Shown piece by piece: positions 23,575 through 39,821 of a stretch of DNA of 64,000 bases. The stretch covers positions 1,180,001 to 1,244,000 of the forward strand of contig JAQFVV010006312.1 in assembly GCA_028023455.1 (NCBI GenBank), given 5' to 3'. This stretch comes from Epiperipatus broadwayi (lineage: Eukaryota > Onychophora > Udeonychophora > Euonychophora > Peripatidae). The notes beneath the pieces are model-generated. The model was not told where the DNA came from. It saw only the letters and a program-made list of their open reading frames with translations, and did no database searches. A program made the translations under genes and the position numbers. Within the stretch, counting starts at the first letter, position 1. Each line of letters begins with the position of its first letter.

Positions 23575-24154
23575 GTGCAGTATATTTCATGACTATATTT
23601 CAATCATCATAAAATAATAAGTGATTAAAAATTTAAGTTACTACATTTTAATGATATAGATATTTATTAACATATATGTGTATTCACATGGAAATGTATG
23701 TGCATCTGTCATTTATACTATATATTTTAACTTATCAAAATAATAGTTATTAAAATTTACATTTTCACAATTAAATTCTTTGTTAAAATTATATTATAGC
23801 ATTCACATATTTTTATGCTACATTTTACTTAGCTGTGTATAGTTTCCTTTTTTTCTTTCTTTAAAATAAGTACTATCAAATTTTTGACAGTGGATTGTTG
23901 ATTGATTATCAACACATTTTAAATTAATCTAAAAGATTTGCTTTTTTTTCTACTTTTTTTAAAAAATAAAAAATAAAATCAGTCTTTAACTGATTATTAT
24001 AACATTTTTTTAGAATTATTTTAAAATATAAATTTCAAAATGTCTTTTTTGTTCTCTCAACAAATGATCTTAAGCAAAATCATTATATATTATATATCTC
24101 ACTTTTAGAATGTCATTTTTAAGGAATATGAAAATTATTTCCTTACAAAATATA

Positions 24155-25333
24155 CACCTGGGTCTCTTTTTATGCGGACTTATTTAACATGATTTTGAAG
24201 TTACGCGATTCATATTTCACTGGAAGTTGAACTCTGATAATTCGCTATTACTTTAAATAATAAATTTTGCACACTTATGTTATATTGAAAGTAATAGCAC
24301 ATTATTGGAATTCGACTTTCATCTTAGTAATTTCAATATTTTCAGTGCTTTATAATAGTAAGATTTTATGCAATAATGAAATTAAAATCATGATTTCCAC
24401 ATTTTATGTATACACACATTAAATTTTACAAGATTATAATGTAAATTTGTTCAAACATTGTGCATGTTAATTTTGCATTTTAAAACACATTCTGTTTTTG
24501 CTTTTTAAAAAAGAACTTAATCAATTATTAATCATTTAGTGTCCGCAAGTTTATTTTTTAAAGGTGAGTAATAGCAGTGGGCACAATTAAATTTGACGAT
24601 TAAAAATTAAAATCTGATTTTTAATTGTAATTAACAATTTAAAAATTACTTACGGTGACTTGAAATTAATGTGATGTAAAACGAAATTTGATTTTTAAAT
24701 GGAATTGAAAATTAATAAATTAAAGACAAAAATAAGAATTTAATTTTTAGTTGTTAGTTTTAATTAAATTTTTCCCAGCAGTGGTGAATAAATGTCTTTT
24801 TATTATCATAAGTCTAAGTTCATAAACAATTAATAACATCATCGTCTCAAAGATTAATTACTAATTATGTTGTCAACAGAAAACCATTATCACAACATGA
24901 GAGTGAACTTGGCACTAGTTGTATTTCCTTTTGTGAGAATCTGATTTTTTACCAGTTTGCAAACGAACGTGTTTTTCAGCAAATAGCGATAATAATTAAA
25001 ATGTGTATAAAAAAATGTAAATTACTGTACTGTAAATTATGCATAAAAATATATTATTTTGAATAAAATTAAATATTATAATTAAAAAAAGTTTGTCTTG
25101 TATCAATTTTTTTCAAATTTGAAATTTTTTATTAGTCATATTTTATTTTCTTATTTTTTTTTTTTGCGCAAATTTTAAAGTAATTTTATGTTGGTGCTTT
25201 GCTTTTATGCGAATTTTGAAAAATCACAGACCACATCCCCCTTTTTCAATGTAAGTTATGTCTATTTTTGTGCGATTTCGTTTGCATGTGTTTTCTGAGG
25301 AACCTATCTATCGCGTAAAACGAGACCCAGGTG
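24155..25333. mobile_element. Non-autonomous pogo/Tigger-like DNA element
   Basis: Terminal inverted repeats CACCTGGGTCTC (24155-24166) and GAGACCCAGGTG (25322-25333) are exact over 12 bp. They are flanked on both sides by TA, the target duplication of the Tc1/mariner-pogo superfamily. The inner right end (reverse complement: CGTTTTACGCGATAG, then ATAGGTTCCTC) resembles the subterminal style of pogo/Tigger elements. About 1.18 kb long with no transposase frame, so non-autonomous. It interrupts copy B and is absent from A and C at the same place, so it is younger than B. Confidence 0.85.
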
Positions 25334-26620
25334 TATAGCAAATTGTCTCTCTTTTAGATGTTTGACTCAAGCAAATTACTTATTTGTTTTACTTTAAGTT
25401 ACTAAGTTAAAATGTCTTTTTTAAGAAATATAAAAAAAAATACAACTCACTATATATACATTTATCTGTGCTTCTCTAAATATAAACACAACAACATATG
25501 TATAACTACTTCTTCATCAACTGAATGTTTACCTTGATGGGGACCAGTTCAGGAAAGTCATAATCAGGAAGTTATAATCCATGTAAGTTGGTCTTGATTT
25601 AGGCTCCCTTCTGTCTCAGACTTGCAGATTTTGGTCAATGACTGTCTTCTTCATATTTAAGCAGGCTAGTGAATGTAGAAGTGGATCAGCTTCATGATTC
25701 AACTTCAGCTGTAAATTACAGCAACTTCTTCCTTGCATTCTTATATCTTCATGGCAGTCTGCTGTATAATTCTTCAAGTCATATCTGAAACTAGCTTTAA
25801 TGTGACACTCTGCTATAGTTAGCAACAAACTACATCTAACTCTTCACAAAATATTTTGGCCAATTTTGTAGCTAGCTATAGGCCAACTGCTTCACAAAAA
25901 TATTAAAACAAGAACTGTCTTCAAAAAAATTATTATTCAAACTTTGCAGCTGTCTAATTTGGCCACCTGCTCAAAATATTAAAACCAGACTCTTCTAGCT
26001 AGCTCTTACAATAACTGCAAGTCAAACTGAACTGATATTTTTTATCAGCCTTTTTATAGAATTGGATTGGAGTGATAACAACACATTTAATTAAAAAGTT
26101 TTTTTTATGTTTTCATAAAGCTCTCTAATTCTCTCAAATTCCTTTTAATTAAAACCTACTTTTGAAAGCAACTTTGCAATTTTACCAAAGGGGTGATCTA
26201 CATGTTTTTACTTAGATAGTGAAATGTATACAAGCATGAATTAAAAAAGATGTTTTATACATATTTTAATTAAAAGATTTTTCAAAAAGAGTACATAATA
26301 AAAATATTTACAATTATCAGTTCTATTTTAAACATAAAACACACTTGTTTTTTTTTTTTAATTTTGAAATCAGAATAAAAATATTAATTTTTATTAGACC
26401 TTTTAAAATCATCATTTCATAATAGAATTTATTTTAAATTCAGAGTTATTTAACCCTTTATTATTTTTATTCCCAGTGAATGTAGAAAAATATCTACCAA
26501 ATTTTATGTCTGTATTTATTTCTACTTTTCCTTTCAAATATATATATATATTTGTGCACACACACTATATTATTGTGTGCCATGTAACCCAACTGGTTGC
26601 AATATAATATATATATATAT

Positions 26621-29531
<2,911 letters not shown>

Positions 29532-30860
29532 TATATATATGTCATGTTTTTGATGTTTGAAAAAAAAAAATTATTCAGTATTAAACTCTTTAAATTTTGC
29601 TGAGCAAATTTAATAACAACATTAACAATATGGTGATGATATTTATCATGATAGAATATTACAAATCAGAACTAGCGTTTAATTCATACAACTTGGAAAA
29701 TTCTGCTTTGCATTAAGATACTACATATGTTAGAATGAGAAAATAAAACATTATACATTGTGAATGTATTGTATAATAATCAATGTATATTAATATTAAC
29801 ATGGTGGACATGTAAGCACATTTCACTATAGGTTAGAGCATTGCTAGAAATATATTGGATGAAGAAATTTTTTGTTTCTATATTTTATTGTGTCTAATTT
29901 ATTTTTAAATGTGTTCAGGTATTATTTGATATTATTTATACATAGTAACATGCATCTTGTGCACCACAGAAAACATAATAAGTGGTGTTTTTATCTCTAC
30001 AAAGCAGTCCTTTGGAAAGACTTAATAATGGAATGAATTGTTGCATTGTTCTTCTGAATATATTTTTGTGATGTTTGATTGAACATCCTGTAGAATACTA
30101 TACTAAAACAAATGTTTTTGATTTTTTATTTTTCAATCACACTCTTCACATTTAGTTTCCATATTGATAAAGTTTCTCTTATACTTAAAAAAGTGTAGAT
30201 AAAGCAAAGGCTATACTTTTATTTTTGAGTTTAAAATCAAAAATTTTGGCTCAAGAGTCCAATATTTAGGCTTCTTATCGATTGCCTATTATTAATCTAA
30301 GCATTGGATAATCTCCATCATCATTTACATTTGTATATAGAAGAGCATGCAGCTTTTAATACTGTCATTTGTCTTATGGGAAAATTATTTTAGTGTTAAG
30401 TCATAATGTCATTTGTTGCTCGAATTGAGTGTATGTATTTTGTGTATGGAGAATGTTTATCATTTAGTGCTATATTGAGCGTTGTCTCAAAATGTTGCAA
30501 TAATTTTGTCATAAGATGATATAAGAAAAGATGAAATTTTGGAATTCAAAATTGGCTGCAGTCTTAAGTTACTCGCAGTACTATGCAATTATAATTTTCT
30601 TAGTGAAATGGCAGTTGTTTTTCTTTTCAACAAGAGTTTTTTTATACAATGTAAAAACATTTAATATAAATGATTTTGTGAAGATTATGATTGGCAACTA
30701 CTATGTGATTTTTGTGATGAAAAGTATTTTTATGAAAGCAACTTTAGAATAAAGTGATAGGGCTGCTTTTTGAGAGAAATGATATATAATTTCCTGCTGC
30801 ACATAATGGGAATCCTAAAATAAGTAATTGGTTCCCCTGGAATGTGTTTGTATAGATTTT
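29532..30860. other. AT-rich intron, nothing identified
   Basis: No repeat termini, exon signals or protein motifs were found. The frame at 30531-30752 (73 codons, hydrophobic) has no recognisable family and no splice context. Confidence 0.55.
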
Positions 30861-30879
30861 ACCTGTGTACATATTGTAA

Positions 30880-31125
30880 CAGCCAAGATTGTATAATCAG
30901 TCAACAAAACTGAAAAACCAAGCAGGGACTCTCAAACAGCAGTCACAGGGTTACCCCCATTCTCCTAGTTTAAACCACTATCTAGACTTCTTAGTCTCAA
31001 CCACCTAATTAACATCCTTGATGGCACACAGCTTCCCTTTTTCTTCATACAATGCAATGTAGCTCAGGGTTCGAATACAGACTCTCTCTAAGGTTTCTTC
31101 ATAACTTATGACATTACATTACACT
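30880..31125. other. Less AT-rich patch, probably an old repeat
   Basis: It contains GGGTTCGAATACAG at about 31067, which resembles a tRNA-type B box, but no A box at the right distance and no cloverleaf. It is not a tRNA gene. A second patch of this kind lies at 31580-31820 (ATTCAATC near 31667, then a GC-richer end). Both may be SINE relics. Confidence 0.3.
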
Positions 31126-31829
31126 TGCACTTTTAATAACATACAAATAGATAACACAGGTTAGCATTCAACATTTACTGATAGATGATGAAATATCATT
31201 CAACAGATTATCACATCTAGTATACCATCATCACAAAACTTCACATTTATGGTTGTTTATAAATTCCTTTATGACTTTAATTAATGCAGGATATTTTTGT
31301 TGTTCTTGTTGTTGGAAAAGTTATCATATTGTCCACAAATGCTATGCAGGTTATACTATGACCCATTATGGGTATGCAGATGCCTGAAAAATATTTTATA
31401 TTGTTGAAAAAATGAATTTATGTATGCTGTAAATAATAAAGTACTAAGCAGTGACAGGATTAAGTAAGGAAGATATTTTTAGTTACTTTCAACAACAATT
31501 TATTTGCATTCTATTTAGGTCTAATTCTAGGTACATAAACAGCTACAAGTGAAATCAATTACAACTTATGAGTTTTTTTTTCTATAAGCAAAAGGTGAGT
31601 GAGACAGTCTATCAATTAAGCAATTCATAAGGTTAAGATTCAGTATAGCTGAATCCTTTGAGTAGAATTCAATCAAGTTTTGATCTGGGATAGTGAGCAC
31701 CTGGATTTAGGCTTTCTGTGGGTACAGATGGTTGAGATCGGTACGGTGATATGATTAAAGTCTAAACTGTCCCCATGTCTGGTCCACCAACCAGGGTTGA
31801 CCAGTGCGTTTATCATCCTAGATATTTTT

Positions 31830-33170
31830 TAGTTTAAAGTAATTTGTACTTCCCTATTTATTAGTATATTTGTGAGCATATATACAATAGATTTAGATGC
31901 TGTACTTTTTTTCCATTGTTTGTATAAGAATATCAATTGGTATTGAGTAGAAAACTGTTTTATGTCAATCCATACTGCCAATGAGCTATATTTATTAGAA
32001 TTTTGAATAGTATCAATTTGTCCTAATGGTGATTATTTTTAGAAAATTGTAATTGAAACAATAATGGTAAAAGTATGACTCCATTTTCTTTTTTAACACT
32101 TTTTTCAAACAGTTTCACTGCTAATGTATCCATGCATATACATATTATATTTTGAATTGTTGATAGTCATATATTTTCTTTACAAAGTGGATAATAGCTA
32201 CTGGATAAAATTCTGAATTTTATATATTTTCTTTGATAGGAAATTAGCCATTTCTATGGAACATGAAGAGGAGAAATGACTTGGATATAAAAAAATGCAA
32301 ACTTTCATATGCTTGGTGGTTCTGAATGGCAAGATTTGAGCATTATTATCCAAACATAAAAAAAATTCCTGTTATTTGAATATTATTTGAACATCTGTAG
32401 ACCTAAAACAAGATAGTTTAAATGATTTTTTTGTAATGTATCTTTAAAGGGGGTGTCGATTGAAGTAAACATTGTCAGTTGTGGTAACTATGTTCCTAAT
32501 TTCTAATGCTATTGGAACTCTTAACATAGGTGGTTATCTGAGAATCTATTAGATGTATTCTTAATTAAGTATTTGACTGTGCAACAAATAATTTATTTTT
32601 TAAATAATATATTATTATCTAGTGTTTGTTGTATATATTGTGTGGTTCTTTTGTTCATGGTAACGGTTAAAAGTCTTGTAGGAGGCATACTGATGTAATT
32701 TAAAACACAAAATTATATGTGCGAACATGATCTACCTTTAAACAGGTCCAATTCTTCATCTTTCAACTTAGCAAGTGTAATATATATTTTCTGAAAATAG
32801 AAATTCCATAGTTTCTTTTAAGTAAAGGTATTCTTATTATTTTATTGTGTTGCATAGAATTGCAAGTATAATTTAAATTGAGACTAGCCATTATATGATG
32901 AATAGTCTGAGAAAGATTAGAAATATAGTAATAATGAATAGACAACTCTATTTCTAAGTGATGAGTTTTTGCCATTATTATGAGATTGCATTATTTGGTA
33001 AAAAATATTTACCATTTATTAGTGAAATATTAATTATGTTGTAACCATTTAGTTATAAATGTAGTATATGTTATGTTAAAGTCTCTCATTAGCGAAAAGG
33101 AAATGAGGAAATTGCAAGCAATGAATTTACAATTTTGACTATTCTTTTCATCTATTAATAGTTTGGAGGA

Positions 33171-33204
<34 letters not shown>

Positions 33205-34966
33205 AAACAAACTTATGTCTTATGTTGTATTGTAAGCATTAAAGAATGACTATCAATGTATAGTATTTTAAGTGAATTAAATGGACAAATCTTCATAATA
33301 ATCATATCCATGCCTGCTGGAGGTGCTGATGCCATTCTAGAAAAGGTTAAGTAATCTATTCTATTGAGATTAACAAATAATTAATCTGAGAGCTATTGTA
33401 ATTTTTTTCTATCAAACTAGACTTATGTGGTTGTACAATATCTAGCCATTCCACTGATTGGAAATTTTTAGGGACTGGATTCACTCCTCTAATATTAAAC
33501 AAACTTATTATTAGTTTTATAGTGTAGACTTACTTAATCTATATCTTCAACTTTATTTTAATATTAATAAAAAAAACTTTGTGTTATATTAATTTGCCTA
33601 CTTATGCTGCTAATATACAAACATGTGTTAGTACATATTATATCATTGGTGCATTAGATAATTATCATCATGTTAACTTTAAAGTGGAATTATTTTGAGA
33701 TGTCTGAAAATTTGTCAATGTCTGTGTTTAGGATTTTTTTTTCTTTTTTTAAAATGTTGTTTTAATAAGGTTTCTTCATTTTCTCTTGTGTCTTGTGATG
33801 TATTATGCTTTCTTCCACATATCTTTCTTGTCATCTGTTGATAATTTTTTATGTTGTGACCACTATTTGTTTGTATTGTTGAAACTTGTGGAATACATAC
33901 TATTGAAATGTAGTGTCATTGACCTCGTTGATTTTTTATTGATTATAAACAATATTAGTCAATTATTTGATGTGTAATATTCATAACTGAATTTTGTTTA
34001 TTTCAAGATTGGTTTTCTTTTTAGAGAGATGATTTACCATTAGGGCATTGATGTGTGAGCTTGTTAATCAGAAACAGGATTTGCATTTTGCATTGGACAG
34101 TTCATGAATAATGTCCATGGATGCCACTGAAAACATTGAGGCTTACTACCTTTAGCAAATAATAACAATGTGGCTTCCTGATTTGTAATTTGTGTTGATG
34201 TATTTTATGTATTAATGTGATTATTAATAGCTATTTCTAAATATAGGGATATGTGCATTTTTCAAAAACTTGGTTGTAAATTAATAATGTTGCCAAAAAG
34301 ACTCATTAGATATTTAAAATCATTTACTGAGTAATTCCAGTAGGTATTTTTAAAAACTTCTGTAATTATGCCTTGTCTATGTTGATTTACCATGACAAAA
34401 GCAATATTTCCTGGTGTAGTGACTTGTCTTTTAAATATATTTGTTTGTTCTATATCATGAAATGAAATTCCAAGACAATGTATAAACAATTCAAATGGTC
34501 AGCTATTCAAATAACACTATCACACATTGTTTATGCTGAGGGCATTGTATAACAATTCTCTCAGGAAATTATGCAATAAACATGCATTATCAATGAGAGC
34601 TAAAATGTATAAACCCATCAGTGCAAAAAATATTTGAAGATATTGAATAATTCCCTGGCTATGGTTGTGTTAAATTTATCTGAAATATTTTGTAGCATTT
34701 CTTTATGCCTGTGGAGTAGAATGGCATATATTATTTTCTGAAGCTGTGTTTATGAAAGTTAAGATTTTCAATTTCTTTCCAACTGATCTTACAAAATCTA
34801 AACATAGTATTTTGCTTCATATAGAATCTTGATATTAGAAGACACAATTATAATTTAAAAAACCATCTGTAAGATAAGCATACTATATACTTACTTCACA
34901 ATTCTAATAAACTTCATATTTCATAATTTATAAAATTAGTTAGCAATTTGTAACAGAGTGGCTAGA
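31830..34966. other. AT-rich intron, no gene seen
   Basis: The only distinct feature is an (AT)n(GT)n microsatellite at about 33174-33204. Small frames (32763-32975, 33786-33977, 34262-34489) show no family motifs. Confidence 0.55.
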
Positions 34967-34967
34967 A

Positions 34968-34996
34968 CTTGTTGTTATTGTTGTTGTTGCTGTTGC

Positions 34997-35073
<77 letters not shown>
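34968..35073. repeat. Triplet microsatellite (TTG)n(TTA)n
   Basis: A few TTG and GCTGTT units lead into roughly 25 ATT/TTA units. It is perfect over most of its length. From 35074 to 36525 the sequence is plain AT-rich intron with no feature identified. Confidence 0.95.
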
Positions 35074-35074
<1 letters not shown>

Positions 35075-36525
35075 AAATGACTAGATGAATCAACAAAAAA
35101 TCAAAATGTGAAATTTCTATTGCAATATCTTCATCACAATCAAAAGAATAAGAAATTGATTCTGTAATGCTTTTAAAATTTATAAGTTTACCAGCATTAA
35201 ATAATTAAATTAAGTGAGTTAGGCAATTTATTGCATTCTTTATATTAATAGAAATCAAAACCAACTCTAAAATTATGCATTAGACTTTGCTAAATTCAAA
35301 TAAAAACAGTGAAAGAAACCTTGGCACTGGCTAACACAATAAATGCCTAAAAAAAAAAATCAGAAAAAAAGATCATTACAGTAATTATATAAGATTAATC
35401 CATTGTTCAATCCAAAATCGAAAATGTGAATATTGTTTAATGAATTCAGAGTTGTGTTTATTTCATTAAGTAAACTGGAAATGGTACTGGATAATTTAAA
35501 ACCATAAAACATATATTATAATAATCACATATAAAATTAGATAAAGAATTTTTATTATATATGCAAGTTTCCTTAAAAATATTATCAAGCATTTTTATAA
35601 TAATGCTGGTGATACCTAAGGAAATGGAAACCAGAATGTCTATTGTAAATGATGCCTAAACATAGAGAACAGGGAATAGAGCAGCGTTATAATCAATCAA
35701 ATATAAAACATTTAAAAGTATAAAACCATACTATAATATGTTTTAAAAAATAAGTAATATATTTAAGATATGATATAGTTATTGGAACAAATAAAATTAT
35801 AAAACGCAATCATTAACATGAGTAATATTAACTGTATTAGATTAATTTAACAAATAAGATTGTTCTATACCAAAGTAAGTATAAGAATGTATATAAACAA
35901 CAGTAATTTCATGTCAAATGCTATATAATCAAATTAAATATAGACAAAATAATTACAAAAATAATTTGTTCCGGTTTTAGGTATTTATATACAAAATAAG
36001 ATTTCTAATGAAAATCAAAATGATTAAACTTTGTACTGTAATTAAAATTATAAGACTATGGAAACAAAATTTTAGGTTAGTCGTATGATTATTCATCTGT
36101 AATTATTCAGTTTAAACGAATTCTATAAAAGACTAGAAATTCAATTAAATACAAATTCTCAAGTGATTACATTGCATTGAATATACTTTTGAAAACAGCA
36201 ATGTTACACTATCAAAGGATGTTCAAACTTTAATTAAAGAAGACATAATTTAAATAATAAATAGTTGCTAGAATGGAAAAAACACCACATAGAATTAGTG
36301 AAGATTTAAGTTAGATTGAAAAAAAAATTAGCTAGTTCAAACATTAAGTCTTAATTAGAAATTATTCCATTAGTGCTCTCAAAAAACATGTTTTTGTTTA
36401 AATGACAAATAATTTCTGATTGAAAAAAAATTAAAGGAGCATATGCAAATATTATATGAAAAAAAAAATAATGGTTATAAAAACTGTAATATTGTAATCA
36501 ATAATACTAAATAATAAATCTGATG

Positions 36526-36735
36526 TTAAGCCAATAAACATCACATGATCACCATTTTTTATGTTTGCTTATAATTGTTGTTAAAACAGGCAAAACTCAC
36601 TACATATGCCTTCTGGCATCCATTGATTACTCTAGCTGGCTGTGTGTGGCAATACGTATAGTGAGTTTTGCCTGTTTTAACAACAGTTATAAACAAGCAT
36701 AAGAAATTGTGATCATGTGATGTTTATTGGCTTAA
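36526..36735. mobile_element. Palindromic MITE flanked by TTAA
   Basis: A 210-bp element whose two halves are near-perfect inverted repeats of about 75 bp. Left arm: GCCAATAAACATCAC, ATGATCACCATTTT, AACAGGCAAAACTCAC. The reverse complement of the right arm reads the same apart from a few changes. TTAA stands at both outer ends (36526-36529 and 36732-36735), the duplication expected of piggyBac-type transposition. No coding capacity. Partial relatives are at 2633-2845 and 36925-37112. Confidence 0.85.
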
Positions 36736-36924
36736 AACCAATCCTGCCTAATAGGATAGTGGTGGCTATGGTTATTAAAGAACCAAAGACACCAAAATGT
36801 ATAGATACTGAACTGAGTTCAGTCCTATATGACTATATAAGCTAATGAACTTGGATTGAAAATATTAAAATGTTTTCAATTTAAGAATCATGGTTTTGTA
36901 GTTAAGTAGAGATAAAAGGTGGCT

Positions 36925-37112
36925 GCTGGAGGGTTGCATTAGATCTTAAGATCTAGGTGCAGTGCTCTCAGATCCAAGGCTCCTCACTGACAAAGGCTAC
37001 AAGCCAGAAACTTGTCTGGGGATGGCGATTTTATGCACAAGCCTTCTGACATCCACTGATTATTCTAACTTGCAGTGTGTGGCAATACATATAGTGAGTT
37101 TTGCCTGTTTAA
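36925..37112 (+). mobile_element. Partial copy of the TTAA-flanked MITE family
   Basis: The segment TTTATGCACAAGCC, TTCTGACATCCACTG, GTGTGTGGCAATAC, AGTGAGTTTTGCCTG matches the right half of 36526-36735. Extra inner sequence (36940-37020, with CTACAAGCCAGAAAC) matches inverted sequence in the copy at 2633-2845. It lies only 190 bp from the full copy, in the orientation of its right arm. From 37113 to 37650 nothing else is recognised. Confidence 0.7.
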
Positions 37113-37657
37113 ATCTGATGTTATTACAATAAATTGAAGCATATTATAGTATAAAATATAACCAAAGATGTTTTTTTCCTCTCAAAAAACAACTTAACTT
37201 CAAATATGTCCATTTAAAGTAAGTTAAATTGACTTAATAACCAGAACTTGTAGGATTCGATGTACAGAGTTATTGTATAGAAAATCTGGAAAAATTTAAA
37301 GAAATAACCCATTAATAGTAAACCATTTTATACCCCCTAATAATAATTATCATAATGATTGGATAATAGTTCTTATATTTTTCTACACACACGTTTTGGC
37401 TTCAATCAAGGTTGAAGTTTATAAATTAGCAACATTATACAATTGTTTGTCATTAATATAACCATTCATTTTAATATCTCATAATCCTATTTAATCACAG
37501 ATCAGAAGTATATTGGACACCTTTTGAATACTTATATAAGAATTCAAATAATTGTTTTTAATGAATATAACTTCCTCATCTATTTATTTAGATATGAATA
37601 GAAATATCTACCTGATGAGATGAAAACATCTCTTTGTAATCTTAAAAATGGGAAGTC

Positions 37658-38158
37658 ATGCTGAAATTCTTGGAAATATTTAAAAATATGTTGGTAATAT
37701 GTTTGTTCATTTCAAAAGTACTGAATATTTTAGGAATATATGCAATGAAATTGGATCACTTGATCCTAAAGATGCTATTATTGTTTCAATTTATAAATAT
37801 ATTAAAAAATAAAAAAATAGAAATGACTCAAGTTATAAAATGTTATTGTTATCCCAACAATAAAAATATTTTGAGGATTTAGTTGAATAAAATGCTTCTG
37901 GACATAGATGAGTGTTGTCCAGGGGCTCAATGTTATTTTAGAGAATTAAAAAACACTAGAGACATATCTTTTTGGTGCAAGACAAAGACAAATTCCAAAA
38001 AGTGTTATGAGAAAAATATGATTTATACTTGGCCTAAGCATTTGCTTAGTAAATCAGAAGTATTTTTTAGCAAAGTGAAAGTAGCCATTTGTTCATCAAA
38101 ATTTATTCATGATAATGAGTTATTACCAATGAGGAAAAGTTTGACATATTTGAAATGA
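37658..38158 (+). pseudogene. Unrecognised open stretch with one internal stop
   Basis: Two open frames in the same register (37658-37882 and 37883-38158) are separated by a single TAG. The second part is cysteine-rich and not obviously compositionally trivial (D-I-D-E-C-C-P-G-A-Q-C-Y-F, then F-W-C-K-T-K-T, then W-P-K-H-L-L-S). The first part is hydrophobic and lysine-rich, as expected of random AT-rich sequence, so only the second is suggestive. It may be an old transposon protein fragment or chance. Confidence 0.25.
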
Positions 38159-38159
38159 G

Positions 38160-39821
38160 ACTTAGTGCTTAGTGTTAATCAGAGATTTATACTAATTCCA
38201 ACTTTGTTTCCAATTTTTATAAGAGTTGTTTCATGGAACAAGTATCATGATATGATATGAATTTGATATCATTGGTACAAATTAAAAGCAAATACAAAAA
38301 CTTTATTTTAATTTCTAAGTCTAAAACATGTGTGATATCTGTGCTATTCTAATCAAATGATGAACTATACAATGTTTTAAATATTTTTGAAAGCAATTTA
38401 CAATTATCTTTGATTAGTAATTAATACTCAAAGTGTTTTTATCAACCAGTAAAGAGGGAAAAAACCTTTATAAATAAGTTGGATAATTATCAATTTGAGA
38501 ACAACTTTGTACTTTTTTATGTAGAAATGGGAACTTGAGTATGAGGTACAGCATGGATTCTAATATGTTATTGCTGCATTTTAACAGGTTATAAAATCAA
38601 GTATTTTATCTGAGTGATATACCTATTTAATTAAATTAATTGTAGGAATATATAGCGCTATCCTGCCAAATTTGTTGTGAAACATAACCACTTATCAATG
38701 TAATATAAAAAAGTTAAACTTTTTCATTTAAAGATGCTCTGATCATAAGAACATAATTTAATTTGGGTAATCTTCTTCAGTTTGTTGGTTACAAATATAC
38801 TGAATCTACAATTGTATTGATATATTATAGTTGAATTAGTCATATAAAATGGGTGATGGGTAACAGATTTTTTTAAAAAGTATGTTTATTATGAAGTTAG
38901 CATAATTTTTATGGAAAAGGCATATTTCTCATTATGTCATCTTAGAGTTAGTCTAAAAAATGCAATAGTGATTACTTTTATTGGAAATATATAGCTGACT
39001 ATATAGTATAATAATAAGCTACATGATAGGATGTTAAAATCCTTCAAAAAGCAAAATTTGCTGCAAAAAAGATAAAGAAACAGCATTACAATTTGTCAAT
39101 TTAATAGTCTTAAAAATGTGCATGTTACATATATAGAAATATTTGATATCCATAGATTGATTTATATAATCACGCAAAATTCATCTTTAACTTTTCATAT
39201 TTTAATTTTCGGAATTAGAATGGCATATTCATTTACGAATGTCTGATAGTAATAGTGACAAACATAATAAAAATTAGTGTAAGAATGAGCAAATTAATTA
39301 TTAAAAAGCAAAATACAATATGAAATTTATAATACTTTTCAAAAATTTGTGTGTGCAGATTACTGATGGGGTTTATGGGGTTGGTTAGTCTTTTATTTTG
39401 CTAAAACTTAAGTTTTAATTCTGTATAAGTCAGAAATATTTTAGATCTAATAAAATTCCCAAGTAAATCTAACTTTTTTTTTTCATAGTAAGCCAATAGC
39501 AAAAATTTATTAGCTATTTAATAATAATTGGAAAATTTATATCTAATTATTTTTAATCGTAAAAAAGAAAAAAGATGAAAAGTTGAAAAACTTTTATCAT
39601 TTGGATATTATTCGTAGTCTGGCATAGTATTTATTTCAATATTTCGCAACAGTTACAAAGCGTTTCTGGATTGGTGTTTCATTTATGAATTTAATAATTT
39701 TAATACGCCTGTTCTTATTAAAAACTTAATTCTAAAAACAGATTTTTGTAAAAAATCAATGTTGACTAATTATTGACTTTATTTGTTTATTAATAAAATA
39801 ACATTGTTATTATTATTTTAG
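38160..39821. other. End of the large intron before exon 2
   Basis: AT-rich, with no exon or repeat end recognised. It ends in TTATTATTATTTTAG, a good pyrimidine-rich acceptor for the exon at 39822. Confidence 0.55.

Noticed and set aside
30531-30752. 73-codon hydrophobic frame resembling a membrane protein
   Set aside because: It is AT-rich random-like sequence with no splice context or homologous motif; Phe, Ile and Leu runs are expected at this composition.
31060-31080. GGGTTCGAAT as a tRNA gene B box
   Set aside because: No A box at the right distance and no cloverleaf could be drawn.
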